Assembly (NCBI GenBank): GCA_036562565.1
Contig: DATCJY010000045.1
Span: forward strand, 1-64,000
Source: DATCJY01 sp036562565
Lineage (GTDB): Bacteria; Bacteroidota; Bacteroidia; Flavobacteriales_D; Sanyastnellaceae
Direction: 5' to 3'
DNA: 64,000 nt
Positions 44,265 through 52,222 of this stretch are shown piece by piece. Made by a program: the position numbers and the translations under genes. The notes below the pieces were generated by a model, which made no database searches, was not told the origin of the DNA, and saw only the letters and a list, made by a program, of their open reading frames with translations. Within the stretch, counting starts at the first letter, position 1. Every line of letters starts with the position of its first letter.

Positions 44265-45008
44265 TCACAAAGCGCTTTCTTCTACTGATTTATTAACCAA
44301 AGACAGAGAATAGGTTACTTCTATCTTCGTTCTTCCCCCTTGCTCAATGAACGTTTGATTGGGATTTTCGTAAAGAGAAAGAATTCTACTTTTATTATAC
44401 TCATGGGCATACTCCAGCTTATCTACATCCGGATTGTATAACACAATCGAAATGTACTGCTCGGTCGGATAATTGAACCTTCCCTTATCGCCAATGGATT
44501 CGATATTAATTAGACCATTGGTTCTAATCATCTTCTCCGTATATGGGGCTGAGAAACAATAAAAATCCTTCAACCCTATTTTTTTAACTACTACAACCGA
44601 GCAGAAACAGAGTAACGGACTTATTCCTTTACCAAAAACTTTTCTTGAGTTCCATAAGCCGCAAACTTCAGCTGTACTGAGCGGTAATGAAGCTTCAAAC
44701 AAATCAATTATTCTTGGTTCTATATCCTTTAATGCATCGATCAGCGGAATGTTCTGATCTCCCGCGTACTTGTGAACCCGTAACCCGCCTACAACTTCAC
44801 CGGATTCGTCTGTAGCTATTACCACATAAACGTTGTCGTTAGTAATCCATTCCGGTTGAGCAGTATTCAGATTTTTTATTCCATAATCAGCAAGGACTTG
44901 TGTATGACCTTTATAAAACTCCATGCAAGCCTCATAATCATCAGTTGCCTTAAATGCTCTTATTGTATACTTAGGCAAAGTCTCGGGGCTTTCTTCTCTT
45001 TCTCCCAT
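44265..45008 (-). CDS. GNAT-fold N-acyltransferase-like protein
   Basis: A 247-residue protein with GNAT features: YTIRAFKATDDYEACMEFYKG at the start, VYVVIATDESGEVVGGLRVHKY as strands 2-4, and WNSRKVFGKGISPLLCFCSVV at the CoA-binding loop. That loop is a degenerate R/Q-x-x-G-x-G/A. The C-terminal half does not look like a standard acetyltransferase and resembles the layout of N-acyl amino-acid or acyl-homoserine-lactone synthases, which share the fold. It begins 20 bases after the E1-like gene, in one operon with three signalling genes. Substrate and family subgroup are unknown to me; making a diffusible acyl signal is only a hypothesis. Confidence 0.7.
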   Translation of the reverse strand: MGEREESPETLPKYTIRAFKATDDYEACMEFYKGHTQVLADYGIKNLNTAQPEWITNDNVYVVIATDESGEVVGGLRVHKYAGDQNIPLIDALKDIEPRIIDLFEASLPLSTAEVCGLWNSRKVFGKGISPLLCFCSVVVVKKIGLKDFYCFSAPYTEKMIRTNGLINIESIGDKGRFNYPTEQYISIVLYNPDVDKLEYAHEYNKSRILSLYENPNQTFIEQGGRTKIEVTYSLSLVNKSVEESAL

Positions 45009-45028
45009 AGTTCAATTTCTGTATTAGG

Positions 45029-46144
45029 TTAATTTGCAATCCCAGTATAATGGTTAAGCACATCCAATCTCTTCCTTACGGATGGAACGTCTTTTCCAAG
45101 TAATATCTGCTCAATCAATTTTGCTAGCACTGCACCACCAAACAATACATCGGTAGCAAGCTGTGGCCAATTGGTTATTGTTTTTCCTATTTGTCCTAAC
45201 GAAGCAAGCCCTAATTGACTCACTTTATCAACTTCAATAATATTCATTGTAAGCTGTTTAATTCCTTCAGGACTTTGAAGTAATTCATTATAGTTGGCTC
45301 CCAGCAAACCATGAAAGAGCTCACGAGTCGGTTCTTTATCAAAACGTTCTATATCTATCAAGCCTCGATCACTGGTGTCCATTACAACCGGTAATCCGTG
45401 CTCGCGCGCAAATCGTCTTACCGCAATTTTCACCGGTATATTATCGCACTCTTCTGCTATCAAATCAAGTTTTCCATTACCATAAACGAACTCATGAATG
45501 TTCTCCTGCGTCATCCCCTCATCAAAACAAACTACTTTGATGAACGGATCAATTTCCGCAATCTCCCTTGCAACAATTGTAGTTTTTCTTACTCCCAAGT
45601 GATGAACTCCGGTGCGAATGCGGTTGAGATTGCTCAATTCAAGTGTATCGAAATCGGCTATGCGGATTTCTCCTGCAATGCGCTCCAGTGCCAACGCCAG
45701 TGATACCGATTGCCCAACGCTTAGACCAATGACTCCAACTTTCTTGGTGCGCAGGATGGCCTGCTCCTCAAAAGTTATTTTATAAGCATTGCGGATGGTT
45801 CTTACGCGTATGAACTCTTCTTCATCCAATAGATGAACCAACAGGTTACGCCATGGATAATAAACCCACACGCCATAATATTCACGCGGTGTACCTCCAA
45901 GCTTGGCCTCAATGCCCTTGCGGTATTCTTCTTCCGTCAACGGGCGTTCAGGATTTTCAAGTTTCAGTAAATCGCGCAATTGACTTTCAATCTGGTCCAA
46001 TACCGTGCAGCCGGGCTGCTTTTCTAAAAGCGCGTTCAAACGCTGACGGTCTTCTTCTTGAGCCAGACGAAAGAACTCCGGTGTCCTGCTCTCTATATCT
46101 AACGGTTGTACAAATTGAGCCAAGCGTAGAGTATTCTCATTCAT
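45029..46144 (-). CDS. E1-like (ThiF/MoeB superfamily) adenylyltransferase, Rv1355c-type
   Basis: A 371-residue enzyme. About 130 N-terminal residues of helical sequence (LIxxYYPWRNLLVHLL region) precede the Rossmann fold: VGVIGLSVGQSVSLALALE, then RIADFDTLELSNLNRI, the ATP and Asp/Arg motif of E1 enzymes, and IAEECDNIPVKIAVRRFA, which resembles Rv1355c and its relatives. The nucleotide-binding loop is GLSVGQS where classical E1s have GxGxxG. I see no CxxC zinc site and no obvious catalytic cysteine at the thioester position. Such enzymes adenylate a carboxylate, usually of a sulphur carrier or ubiquitin-like protein, but none is encoded nearby. The partner could instead be a small acid used by the adjacent GNAT protein. 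Confidence 0.85.
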   Translation of the reverse strand: MNENTLRLAQFVQPLDIESRTPEFFRLAQEEDRQRLNALLEKQPGCTVLDQIESQLRDLLKLENPERPLTEEEYRKGIEAKLGGTPREYYGVWVYYPWRNLLVHLLDEEEFIRVRTIRNAYKITFEEQAILRTKKVGVIGLSVGQSVSLALALERIAGEIRIADFDTLELSNLNRIRTGVHHLGVRKTTIVAREIAEIDPFIKVVCFDEGMTQENIHEFVYGNGKLDLIAEECDNIPVKIAVRRFAREHGLPVVMDTSDRGLIDIERFDKEPTRELFHGLLGANYNELLQSPEGIKQLTMNIIEVDKVSQLGLASLGQIGKTITNWPQLATDVLFGGAVLAKLIEQILLGKDVPSVRKRLDVLNHYTGIAN

Positions 46145-46166
46145 TCAATAATGGTTGTTGGTGTGG

Positions 46167-46199
46167 CAAATATTAATTCATAGACTGCCTCCCATCCAA
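46167..46199 (-). promoter_or_regulatory. Predicted promoter of the five-gene E1-GNAT-kinase operon
   Basis: Minus strand AATATTTG (46167-46174), close to TAnnTTTG, with TTGG 22 bases further upstream as a -33. It lies 23 bases before the E1 gene ATG. Confidence 0.45.
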
Positions 46200-46340
46200 G
46201 AACCACCATCAAGATTACAAACAATCCATTCTGAATTTCAATAAGACCTTACAAATCAACCCATTCCTCACCACGCCCATGACAACCACTCAAAATCACC
46301 CCAACATTCACTAGCGTTTGGCTTGGTCATCACAAGGATG

Positions 46341-46348
46341 TTTATTTG
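46341..46348 (+). promoter_or_regulatory. Possible -7 box of the sigma-54 regulator gene
   Basis: TTTATTTG, the same variant as before murI, 21 bases before ATG 46370. Confidence 0.4.
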
Positions 46349-46369
46349 CACAAAAGCACAATTAATTCT

Positions 46370-47542
46370 ATGTCAAAAATTCTAGTCATCGATGACGAAC
46401 AGGCTATCCGCAAAGCCCTCAAAGAAATTCTCGAATACGAAGGATTTGAGGTAACGGATGTGGAAGATGGTCCAAGCGCTCTGAAACTCGTGGAAAAAGA
46501 CACCTTCGATCTCATCTTCTGCGATATCAAAATGCCACGCATGGACGGTATCGAGGTATTGACCAAGATGAAAGAAAAGGGGGTTGATACCCCCATCGTT
46601 ATCATGACCGGTCACGGCACCATTGAAACAGCCGTAGAGGCTCTTAAAAAAGGGGCTTACGATTTTATTCAAAAGCCGCTCGACCTCAACCGTATTTTGG
46701 TAACTGTGCGCAATGGCACCAATCAGGGAGCGCTAGAAAAGGAAACCAAAACCTTGAGGAGAAAAGTCAACAAGGTTCTGGGCTCTAATATCATTGGCGA
46801 AAGCCCTGCCATTATGGAAATCAAAAAAATGATTGATACTGTGGCTCCAACCGAGGCTCGTGTACTCATCACCGGTGGAAATGGCTCCGGCAAAGAACTC
46901 GTGGCACGCCAGCTCCACGAAAAAAGCGAGCGCGCATCAGGACCGTTTATTGAAGTGAACTGTGCCGCTATTCCATCTGAGCTTATTGAGAGTGAATTGT
47001 TCGGTCATGAAAAAGGTGCCTTCACTTCTGCTATCAAAACGCGTCAGGGAAAATTTGAACTGGCCGACAACGGAACATTGTTCCTAGATGAAATTGGCGA
47101 TATGGCTCTTGGAGCTCAAGCCAAAGTCTTGCGGGCTTTGCAGGAAAGCAAAATCACACGTGTGGGTGGTGACAAAGACTTCAAAGTAAACGTGCGCGTA
47201 ATTGCTGCAACCAACAAAGACTTGCGCAAAGAGATTGCTGCCGGTAATTTCCGCGAGGACCTCTACCACCGTTTGTCGGTAATTGTAATCCGTGTGCCCT
47301 CACTCAACGAGCGCAAAGAAGACATTCCATTGCTGGCCGATTACTTCCTGGAGATGATTGCCAATGATTATGGCCAACCCAAAAAGGAAATTACTCCAGG
47401 GGCCATTAAAGCCTTGCAAGCCTTGGACTGGTCAGGTAACATCCGTGAATTCCGCAACGTTATTGAACGTCTGGTAATCCTCTCTCCGAATGCTATTGAT
47501 GAAAAAATGGTCAAAGCCTATGCGGTTCCGAATTTCAGCTGA
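46370..47542 (+). CDS. NtrC-type response regulator: receiver and AAA+ domains, no DNA-binding domain
   Basis: A 390-residue regulator. The receiver (1-120) has Asp8/Asp9 and phospho-acceptor Asp52 in IFCDIKMPRMDGIEV, plus Lys in IQKPLD. The AAA+ domain (about 145-385) has Walker A GGNGSGKE, Walker B LFLDEIGD and an arginine-finger region FREDLYHRLSVIVIRVPSL. The sigma-54 contact loop reads GAFTSA rather than GAFTGA. After SPNAIDEKMVKAYAVPNFS the protein stops, so the Fis helix-turn-helix of NtrC is missing. This could be a true short form, common in Bacteroidota, activating sigma-54 without fixed enhancer sites. There is no frameshift visible. It is divergent from the E1 operon. ATG 46370 is chosen over a TTG at 46346. 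Confidence 0.9.
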   Translation: MSKILVIDDEQAIRKALKEILEYEGFEVTDVEDGPSALKLVEKDTFDLIFCDIKMPRMDGIEVLTKMKEKGVDTPIVIMTGHGTIETAVEALKKGAYDFIQKPLDLNRILVTVRNGTNQGALEKETKTLRRKVNKVLGSNIIGESPAIMEIKKMIDTVAPTEARVLITGGNGSGKELVARQLHEKSERASGPFIEVNCAAIPSELIESELFGHEKGAFTSAIKTRQGKFELADNGTLFLDEIGDMALGAQAKVLRALQESKITRVGGDKDFKVNVRVIAATNKDLRKEIAAGNFREDLYHRLSVIVIRVPSLNERKEDIPLLADYFLEMIANDYGQPKKEITPGAIKALQALDWSGNIREFRNVIERLVILSPNAIDEKMVKAYAVPNFS

Positions 47543-47566
47543 AATTTCTCCCAACCCTATTCAATA

Positions 47567-47597
47567 AAAAAAGCCACTCCATAGGGGGTGGCTTTTT
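47567..47597. terminator. Terminator between sigma-54 regulator and USP gene
   Basis: Stem AAGCCACTCC/GGGGTGGCTT with a T-run on the plus strand and an A-run on the other side; the genes on both sides converge on it. Confidence 0.88.
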
Positions 47598-47625
47598 CAT
47601 TATAGATTGATGATGAAGTGAGTTC

Positions 47626-48450
47626 TTAGGCGTTAAATGCAATGTAAGTATCCACCGGATTCACACAAAGCACTGGAATCTGAGCTTCATTGGTAATCAC
47701 TTGTTGTTCATAGTTACTGCTGAAGAAACTCATGATGCTGTTATCATAGAAGTTCATAATGCAGATAAGATCGGCATCTATAGCAGCACTGTATTTGAGC
47801 AAATCTTTCACGAAGCCATCTGACTTGCTCTCGGTGATATGTACTTCGTATGGAATGTTTTTGCCATCGAGGTATTCACCGGCAAAAATGATATTGCGCT
47901 CCAATTGGTTTCTGAGGAATTCATCGGTTTCTCCGGGTGATACGAGGTGAACTTTTGACCCGAAATACTCGGCCATGTCAGCCACAAGACTCAACTTTTG
48001 TTTTGTCTCTTTGTGCAAATCCATCGGCACTACCAACTTGTAGTAACCATGAGGACGGATGGTGCGCTCTTGCACGACAATGAATGGGATAGAGCTTTCA
48101 GTGACGATACGCAATGCTCGGCTACCGGTGAGGAACTGCATACCTCTCAAACCATGTGTTCCCATGATGATTAGGCTTGCATCCAATTCCGTTGCAGCTT
48201 TATCGATATCTTCAAAAATATTACCGATGCGCACAATGGTTTTGATAGTTGTGCCTTTCTCATTCAGAGTGCGCTCGCGTAACGCATCCAATTTGATTTT
48301 CGCTTCGGCAATCTGAGATTTGTTGCTGATAATATGAATCGCATATATCTCTGCCTCAATGGTTTTCGCTACCAATGCGGCATGTTCTAAGGCTGTCTCA
48401 CTAACCTTAGTAAAATCAACCGGAACTAAAATTTTTTTCTCGGAAACCAT
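47626..48450 (-). CDS. Universal stress protein, two tandem USP domains
   Basis: A 274-residue cytoplasmic protein built of two USP domains (about residues 1-145 and 150-274). The first contains KKILVPVDFTKVSETALEHA and SLIIMGTHGLRGMQFLTGS, a near-canonical ATP-binding motif (Gx2Gx9G(S/T)). The second starts KLVVPMDLHKETKQKL and has ADLICIMNFYDNS with a degenerate binding motif. This type usually binds ATP and helps cells survive starvation or oxidative stress; what it controls here is unknown. An exact TACATTTG promoter box lies 34 bases upstream, and the 3' terminator is shared with the convergent regulator gene. Confidence 0.93.
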   Translation of the reverse strand: MVSEKKILVPVDFTKVSETALEHAALVAKTIEAEIYAIHIISNKSQIAEAKIKLDALRERTLNEKGTTIKTIVRIGNIFEDIDKAATELDASLIIMGTHGLRGMQFLTGSRALRIVTESSIPFIVVQERTIRPHGYYKLVVPMDLHKETKQKLSLVADMAEYFGSKVHLVSPGETDEFLRNQLERNIIFAGEYLDGKNIPYEVHITESKSDGFVKDLLKYSAAIDADLICIMNFYDNSIMSFFSSNYEQQVITNEAQIPVLCVNPVDTYIAFNA

Positions 48451-48484
48451 AGATTTGTGTGTGATCTTGAATTATGTGGCGCTG

Positions 48485-48492
48485 CAAATGTA
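48485..48492 (-). promoter_or_regulatory. Predicted -7 promoter box of the USP gene
   Basis: Minus strand TACATTTG, exact consensus, 34 bases before the ATG. Confidence 0.6.
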
Positions 48493-48536
48493 GCTGGCGC
48501 CAAGGCATTTTTCATAATGCAACCACACACTTCCAA

Positions 48537-49301
48537 TCAATCCTCAAGGAAATTGAGCACTTTCTCCACAAATTGCTTGGGTTGCTCTGCATGCAGCCAA
48601 TGACCTGCTCCTTCCAACACTTCAAACTTTGCCAATGGCACCAACTCCTTGATAGACTCAAAGTCCGAAACGGGGACATAGGAACTCGCACCTCCAACAA
48701 GAAACAAGGTTTCAGTCATGATTTTATCATCGCTCATTGCTTTGATAACCTCCATCCGGTTGGTGTATAATACCTCGAGATTAAATCTCCAAGACAATTG
48801 TTTGCCCGTTTCCTTCCAATACAAATTCTTGAGTAAGAATTGTTTGGTCGCCTCATCCAGGTGGTATGAGGTGAGAACGTCTTCTACCTCTTTACGTGAT
48901 GATTTATGCTCAACATCTGCCTTTAACAAAGCTGCGAAGATTTCTTCGTGATGAGGGTTATAACCCTTTATACCCATATCGGCAATTACCATCTTCTCAA
49001 GCAGAAAACCATATTTCTGTGCGAATCGCAAAGCTGTTTTGCCGCCCATGGAGTGGCCCAGCAAATACACATCGCGAAGTCCTTCACTGGCCATCAAGTC
49101 GTAGAGGTCCTCACTCATGACCTCATAGTTCATTTCATCAGCAAATGGCGAGTGACCATGGTTGCGTTGGTCTATGAGATAAACTTTGTAACGCTCTGCC
49201 CATTGTTTTGCCAATGAAAGCCAATTGTCTCCGCTCCCAAACAAGCCGTGCAAAACCAATAAAGGTTTTCCCTCTCCCAGTGTCTTGAAATACAACTCCA
49301 T
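48537..49301 (-). CDS. Alpha/beta-fold hydrolase (YbfF-like esterase)
   Basis: A 254-residue serine hydrolase. The oxyanion motif LHGLFGSGDNW, the strand-turn DQRNHGHSPFADEMNYEVMSE, the nucleophile elbow LLGHSMGGKTALRFA and the late catalytic His in LEGAGHWLHAEQPKQF are all present, so the catalytic triad appears complete. It resembles YbfF-type esterases and haloperoxidase-like hydrolases; the natural substrate is not known. It begins 1 base after the pdxJ stop, so the two are co-transcribed. Confidence 0.9.
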   Translation of the reverse strand: MELYFKTLGEGKPLLVLHGLFGSGDNWLSLAKQWAERYKVYLIDQRNHGHSPFADEMNYEVMSEDLYDLMASEGLRDVYLLGHSMGGKTALRFAQKYGFLLEKMVIADMGIKGYNPHHEEIFAALLKADVEHKSSRKEVEDVLTSYHLDEATKQFLLKNLYWKETGKQLSWRFNLEVLYTNRMEVIKAMSDDKIMTETLFLVGGASSYVPVSDFESIKELVPLAKFEVLEGAGHWLHAEQPKQFVEKVLNFLED

Positions 49302-49302
49302 C

Positions 49303-50016
49303 TTATCTCAGTTCACGTTTGTATAGTGTTACGGTATTCTCCAGCCCAAGATAGAGGGCATCACTGATCAAGGCATGACCGATGGAAACCTCCAATAAAT
49401 TGGGGATGTGCTGAGCAAAATAGCGCAAGTTCTGAAGCGACAAATCATGCCCGGCATTGAGCCCAAGTTGCTGTTTTACGGCTTCCTCTGCAGCTGCTAC
49501 AAAGGGTTTGATGGCCACTTCCGGGTTATATGGATACTGGGCAGCGTACGATTCAGTATACAATTCTATTCTGTCTGTTCCGGTTTCAGCTGCAGCTTTT
49601 ACCATATCCACATCAGGATTGAGAAATATGCTGCAGCGAATACCTGCCTTCTTGAATACATCCACCAAGTCGCGCAACATGGCTGTGTGACGAATAGTAT
49701 CCCATCCTGCATTGGATGTAAGTACGTGCGGAGGGTCCGGAACCAAGGTTACTTGTGCAGGTTTTACTTCCAACACCATTTTGACAAAGTAGTCATCCGG
49801 GTAGCCTTCGATATTGAACTCCGTAGTCAGATGCTGCTTGAGTTCATACACATCCGAGAAGCGAATGTGGCGCTGATCGGGACGAGGATGCACAGTGATG
49901 CCATCGGCACCAAACCGTTCTATGTCCAGTGCGCATTGTAACACATTGGGAACATTGCCTCCCCTTGCATTGCGCAACGTAGCTATCTTATTAATGTTGA
50001 CACTGAGCTTTGTCAT
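49303..50016 (-). CDS. pdxJ: Pyridoxine 5'-phosphate synthase
   Basis: PdxJ condenses 1-deoxy-D-xylulose 5-phosphate with 3-amino-2-oxopropyl phosphate, the last ring-closing step of vitamin B6 synthesis. The product has 237 residues from ATG 50016, with motifs [55 protein letters not shown] and [13 protein letters not shown]. The upstream frame to 50061 adds a Cys-rich stretch with no homology to the family. Length is normal. A TTCCTTTG sequence 20 bases upstream may be a weak -7 box. The downstream hydrolase starts after 1 base. Confidence 0.96.
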   Translation of the reverse strand: MTKLSVNINKIATLRNARGGNVPNVLQCALDIERFGADGITVHPRPDQRHIRFSDVYELKQHLTTEFNIEGYPDDYFVKMVLEVKPAQVTLVPDPPHVLTSNAGWDTIRHTAMLRDLVDVFKKAGIRCSIFLNPDVDMVKAAAETGTDRIELYTESYAAQYPYNPEVAIKPFVAAAEEAVKQQLGLNAGHDLSLQNLRYFAQHIPNLLEVSIGHALISDALYLGLENTVTLYKRELR

Positions 50017-50342
50017 TGTTGAGCGTTGATTTCTGCCGCAAAGGAAACAATTCCCTCCCAACCCTGTGTCAGAAAGTCAAATAACGGATGTGTATAATTA
50101 TAGAAAAATTTGTAAAGACTTCTCCTGTTAAAACCGCAACATTTACATCGGATTTACAGTTATAAAGCCATGAACACGTGCTCCAAATTTGCTTTAACTG
50201 CATTTAAGATTTGAGCAGCATTTGTGGAATGATTTTTAATACACTGTAACCCAATAACTACATAATCTTTCACTTCACGAGAAGTAGGGAGTATCTACCA
50301 TCTTCTTGTAGTGTGAATGGTTATTTAAAAACAACCCTAGAA

Positions 50343-50999
50343 GTGAACATTTCAAATCAATTTCTGAGAAAAGATTTTCCTGTACTCAATGCACAGGATG
50401 ATCCGGTAAGCGCTCTGAACCTCATGGATGAATACAGAGTGAACCACTTACCTGTAGTTGAGAATGGGAAGTTTTTAGGACTCATCTCCGAATCAGCCCT
50501 GCTGGGTGTGGAGTCTATCATAGATGATGGAGACACTTTGCAATTGCTCAAAGCAAGTGTTAAGCCGGATACACATATCCTAGAGATTCTGAAGGTGATG
50601 AGCCAATACAGCATTACAACTGTCCCTGTAGTGGACTATGAAAACAACTACCTCGGAGTGGTATTGCAAGAAGATTTGGTTTCCCGCCTATCAGAGATGC
50701 AAGGAATGCACCAACCCGGTGGAATCATTGTATTGGAAATGTGGGAGAAAGATTACAGCATGCAACAAATTGCACGCATCATAGAAGAGAACAATGCCAA
50801 GATTCTCAGTACCACAGTGAGCCCCGGAGATGACGGTAAGATTGAATTAAATATTAAAATCAATCAACCCGACCTCAACGCCATTATGCAAAGCTTTGAG
50901 CGATTTGGATATACCATCAAAGGCACCTATCAGGAGTCTGCATATACCGAAAATCTCCAATCGCGCTACGAAGAATTAATGCGCTTTTTAAATATTTAA
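50343..50999 (+). CDS. CBS-domain protein
   Basis: A 218-residue soluble protein with two CBS motifs: DEYRVNHLPVVENGKFLGLIS and SQYSITTVPVVDYENNYLGVV. The C-terminal region (about 140-218) is an ACT-like beta-alpha fold (MQQIARIIEENNAKILSTTV). CBS pairs bind adenosyl ligands such as AMP or ATP and regulate partner enzymes. In many Bacteroidota this gene adjoins the NAD kinase gene, which is not here. GTG 50343 is favoured as the start (MNISNQFLRKDF); an in-frame GTG at 50313 would add ten residues of no clear character. It is divergent from pdxJ. Confidence 0.86.
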   Translation: MNISNQFLRKDFPVLNAQDDPVSALNLMDEYRVNHLPVVENGKFLGLISESALLGVESIIDDGDTLQLLKASVKPDTHILEILKVMSQYSITTVPVVDYENNYLGVVLQEDLVSRLSEMQGMHQPGGIIVLEMWEKDYSMQQIARIIEENNAKILSTTVSPGDDGKIELNIKINQPDLNAIMQSFERFGYTIKGTYQESAYTENLQSRYEELMRFLNI

Positions 51000-51025
51000 T
51001 TCCCTCCTATTTTTTTCTAAAAGAA

Positions 51026-51058
51026 AAGCCTGAATCCATTGAGTTCAGGCTTTTTTTT
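51026..51058 (+). terminator. Terminator of the CBS gene
   Basis: Stem AAGCCTGAA/TTCAGGCTT with a 9-base loop and eight T. Confidence 0.9.
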
Positions 51059-51086
51059 ATTATTTAAATTCATGAAAAAAATGACT

Positions 51087-51123
51087 AAAAAAAGAATGGT
51101 TCCAGACGTTTCCGGAACCATTC
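51087..51123 (-). terminator. Orphan minus-strand terminator in the 51.0-51.7 kb gap
   Basis: Perfect 10-base stem GAATGGTTCC/GGAACCATTC with a 10-base loop and seven T on the minus strand. No minus-strand gene lies within 500 bases upstream of it, so it should end an unannotated RNA. Confidence 0.75.
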
Positions 51124-51557
51124 GCTTGCTTAACCTTAATTAACCTTAAACTACTCTTTTAACAGAGAAGGCTTTAAATATTTTGAGTTGAACCTTGTTT
51201 CAATCGCTATTTGAGGTCTTTAACGGGAGGAGTTCCCAATAGGTTACACCCCAAGTAAAAATTTTTACTAAAACAAAAGAGCAATGCTTTTTTATGCTTT
51301 CTGTTGAAGAGAATTCGCAACAATTATTGATGAAAAATTGCAATCTTATTTGACCCAATTTCAAGCAATTACAACATTCATCCATTGACAATCAACACAT
51401 TCGCCACATTAACACCTCTCACATGATAAGGGGATAATCAATATTAATTGCTGTTAAAAGAATTATAAGACGCAACTTTTCTAGAGCTACTTACGTTCTT
51501 TGTACTGCCACGCAATTATTGTTTTCATTGATAATTGGTTTTGGTTAAGGAAAAAAG
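51124..51557. other. Gene-poor gap with candidate small RNAs
   Basis: Between the CBS gene and the MazG-like gene I find no convincing protein gene; a 63-residue frame on the minus strand (51200-51391) has poor codon character. What is present is a pair of TTAACCTTAA repeats at 51130-51150, the sequence TTGGTTTTGGTTAAGG at 51535-51550 and two terminators on opposite strands. A weak promoter-like TTCTTTG stands at 51496. Confidence 0.45.
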
Positions 51558-51590
51558 AAAATTGCCCCGACAACGGTTGGGGCAATTTTT
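51558..51590 (+). terminator. Strong terminator without a plus-strand gene before it
   Basis: Stem AAATTGCCCC/GGGGCAATTT with a 10-base loop and eight T on the plus strand. The CBS gene already has its own terminator 500 bases upstream. Confidence 0.8.
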
Positions 51591-51682
51591 TTTATATCAA
51601 CTCCTCACCAATTCTTCTTTTTCATTCCTGAGTTGAGAATCCCTTTGTTATTTGCACCTTCAATTATAGAAACAGAAAAAAA

Positions 51683-52111
51683 ATGAATTCATCAACCAAT
51701 AAATTGAGCTTGGAAAAAGCGATCCAACATGTACGCGAATTTCACGAAGCCTTTGGCCTACCAGTAAGAATAACGCCTGAGGGCCAAATACCAGAGAAAG
51801 AATACATGCTACGGTTCAACCTCATGAAAGAGGAAAACGAGGAATACCTCGAAGCAGTAAAAAACGGTGATATCGTAGAAATTGCCGATGCCCTCGGTGA
51901 TATGCTCTATATCCTTTGCGGCACCATCAACGCACATGGTTTGCAAGAGTTGATGGCACCGATTTTCGAAGAAATTCAACGCAGCAACATGAGCAAGTTG
52001 GATGAAAACGGCAAGCCTATCTACCGTGAAGACGGAAAAGTGATGAAGAGCTCACGGTATTTCAAACCGGACATAAAAAGCATTATCAATGGCAAAGTGG
52101 CTGAACAATAG
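51683..52111 (+). CDS. MazG-like nucleoside-triphosphate pyrophosphohydrolase
   Basis: A 142-residue all-alpha NTP pyrophosphatase. The metal-binding signature is RFNLMKEENEEYLEA (EExxE) followed by ADALGDMLYI (ExxD-type). The central helix is flanked by VREFHEAFGLPV at the N-terminus and KYMKSS-like basic residues at the C-terminus. This subgroup is close to phosphoribosyl-ATP pyrophosphohydrolase (HisE) and dUTPase-like enzymes and probably removes non-canonical or excess NTPs. It precedes thrS by 111 bases in the same direction but has its own promoter-like GTTATTTG at 51647. Confidence 0.88.
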   Translation: MNSSTNKLSLEKAIQHVREFHEAFGLPVRITPEGQIPEKEYMLRFNLMKEENEEYLEAVKNGDIVEIADALGDMLYILCGTINAHGLQELMAPIFEEIQRSNMSKLDENGKPIYREDGKVMKSSRYFKPDIKSIINGKVAEQ

Positions 52112-52177
52112 TCACCACCCACAGTAAAAACCATTCAATTTTCCGCAATACTGTTTTTAGGATATTCCGACAGTCAG

Positions 52178-52185
52178 TACCTTCG
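52178..52185 (+). promoter_or_regulatory. Predicted -7 promoter box of thrS-infC-rpmI-rplT
   Basis: TACCTTCG, the TAnnTTCG variant, 37 bases before the thrS ATG. Confidence 0.45.
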
Positions 52186-52222
52186 CGGCCCGTTTTTAAA
52201 CCCGAAAAATTTTTCGAATCCT

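Noticed and set aside
40568..46144. Anti-phage defence operon (E1/Ubl type or CBASS)
   Set aside because: No ubiquitin-like protein, JAB peptidase, E2, cyclase or effector is present; the partners are signalling kinases.
51200..51391. 63-codon minus-strand frame in the 51 kb gap
   Set aside because: Poor composition, no promoter or ribosome site, no homologous pattern; the RNA explanation of the gap is better.
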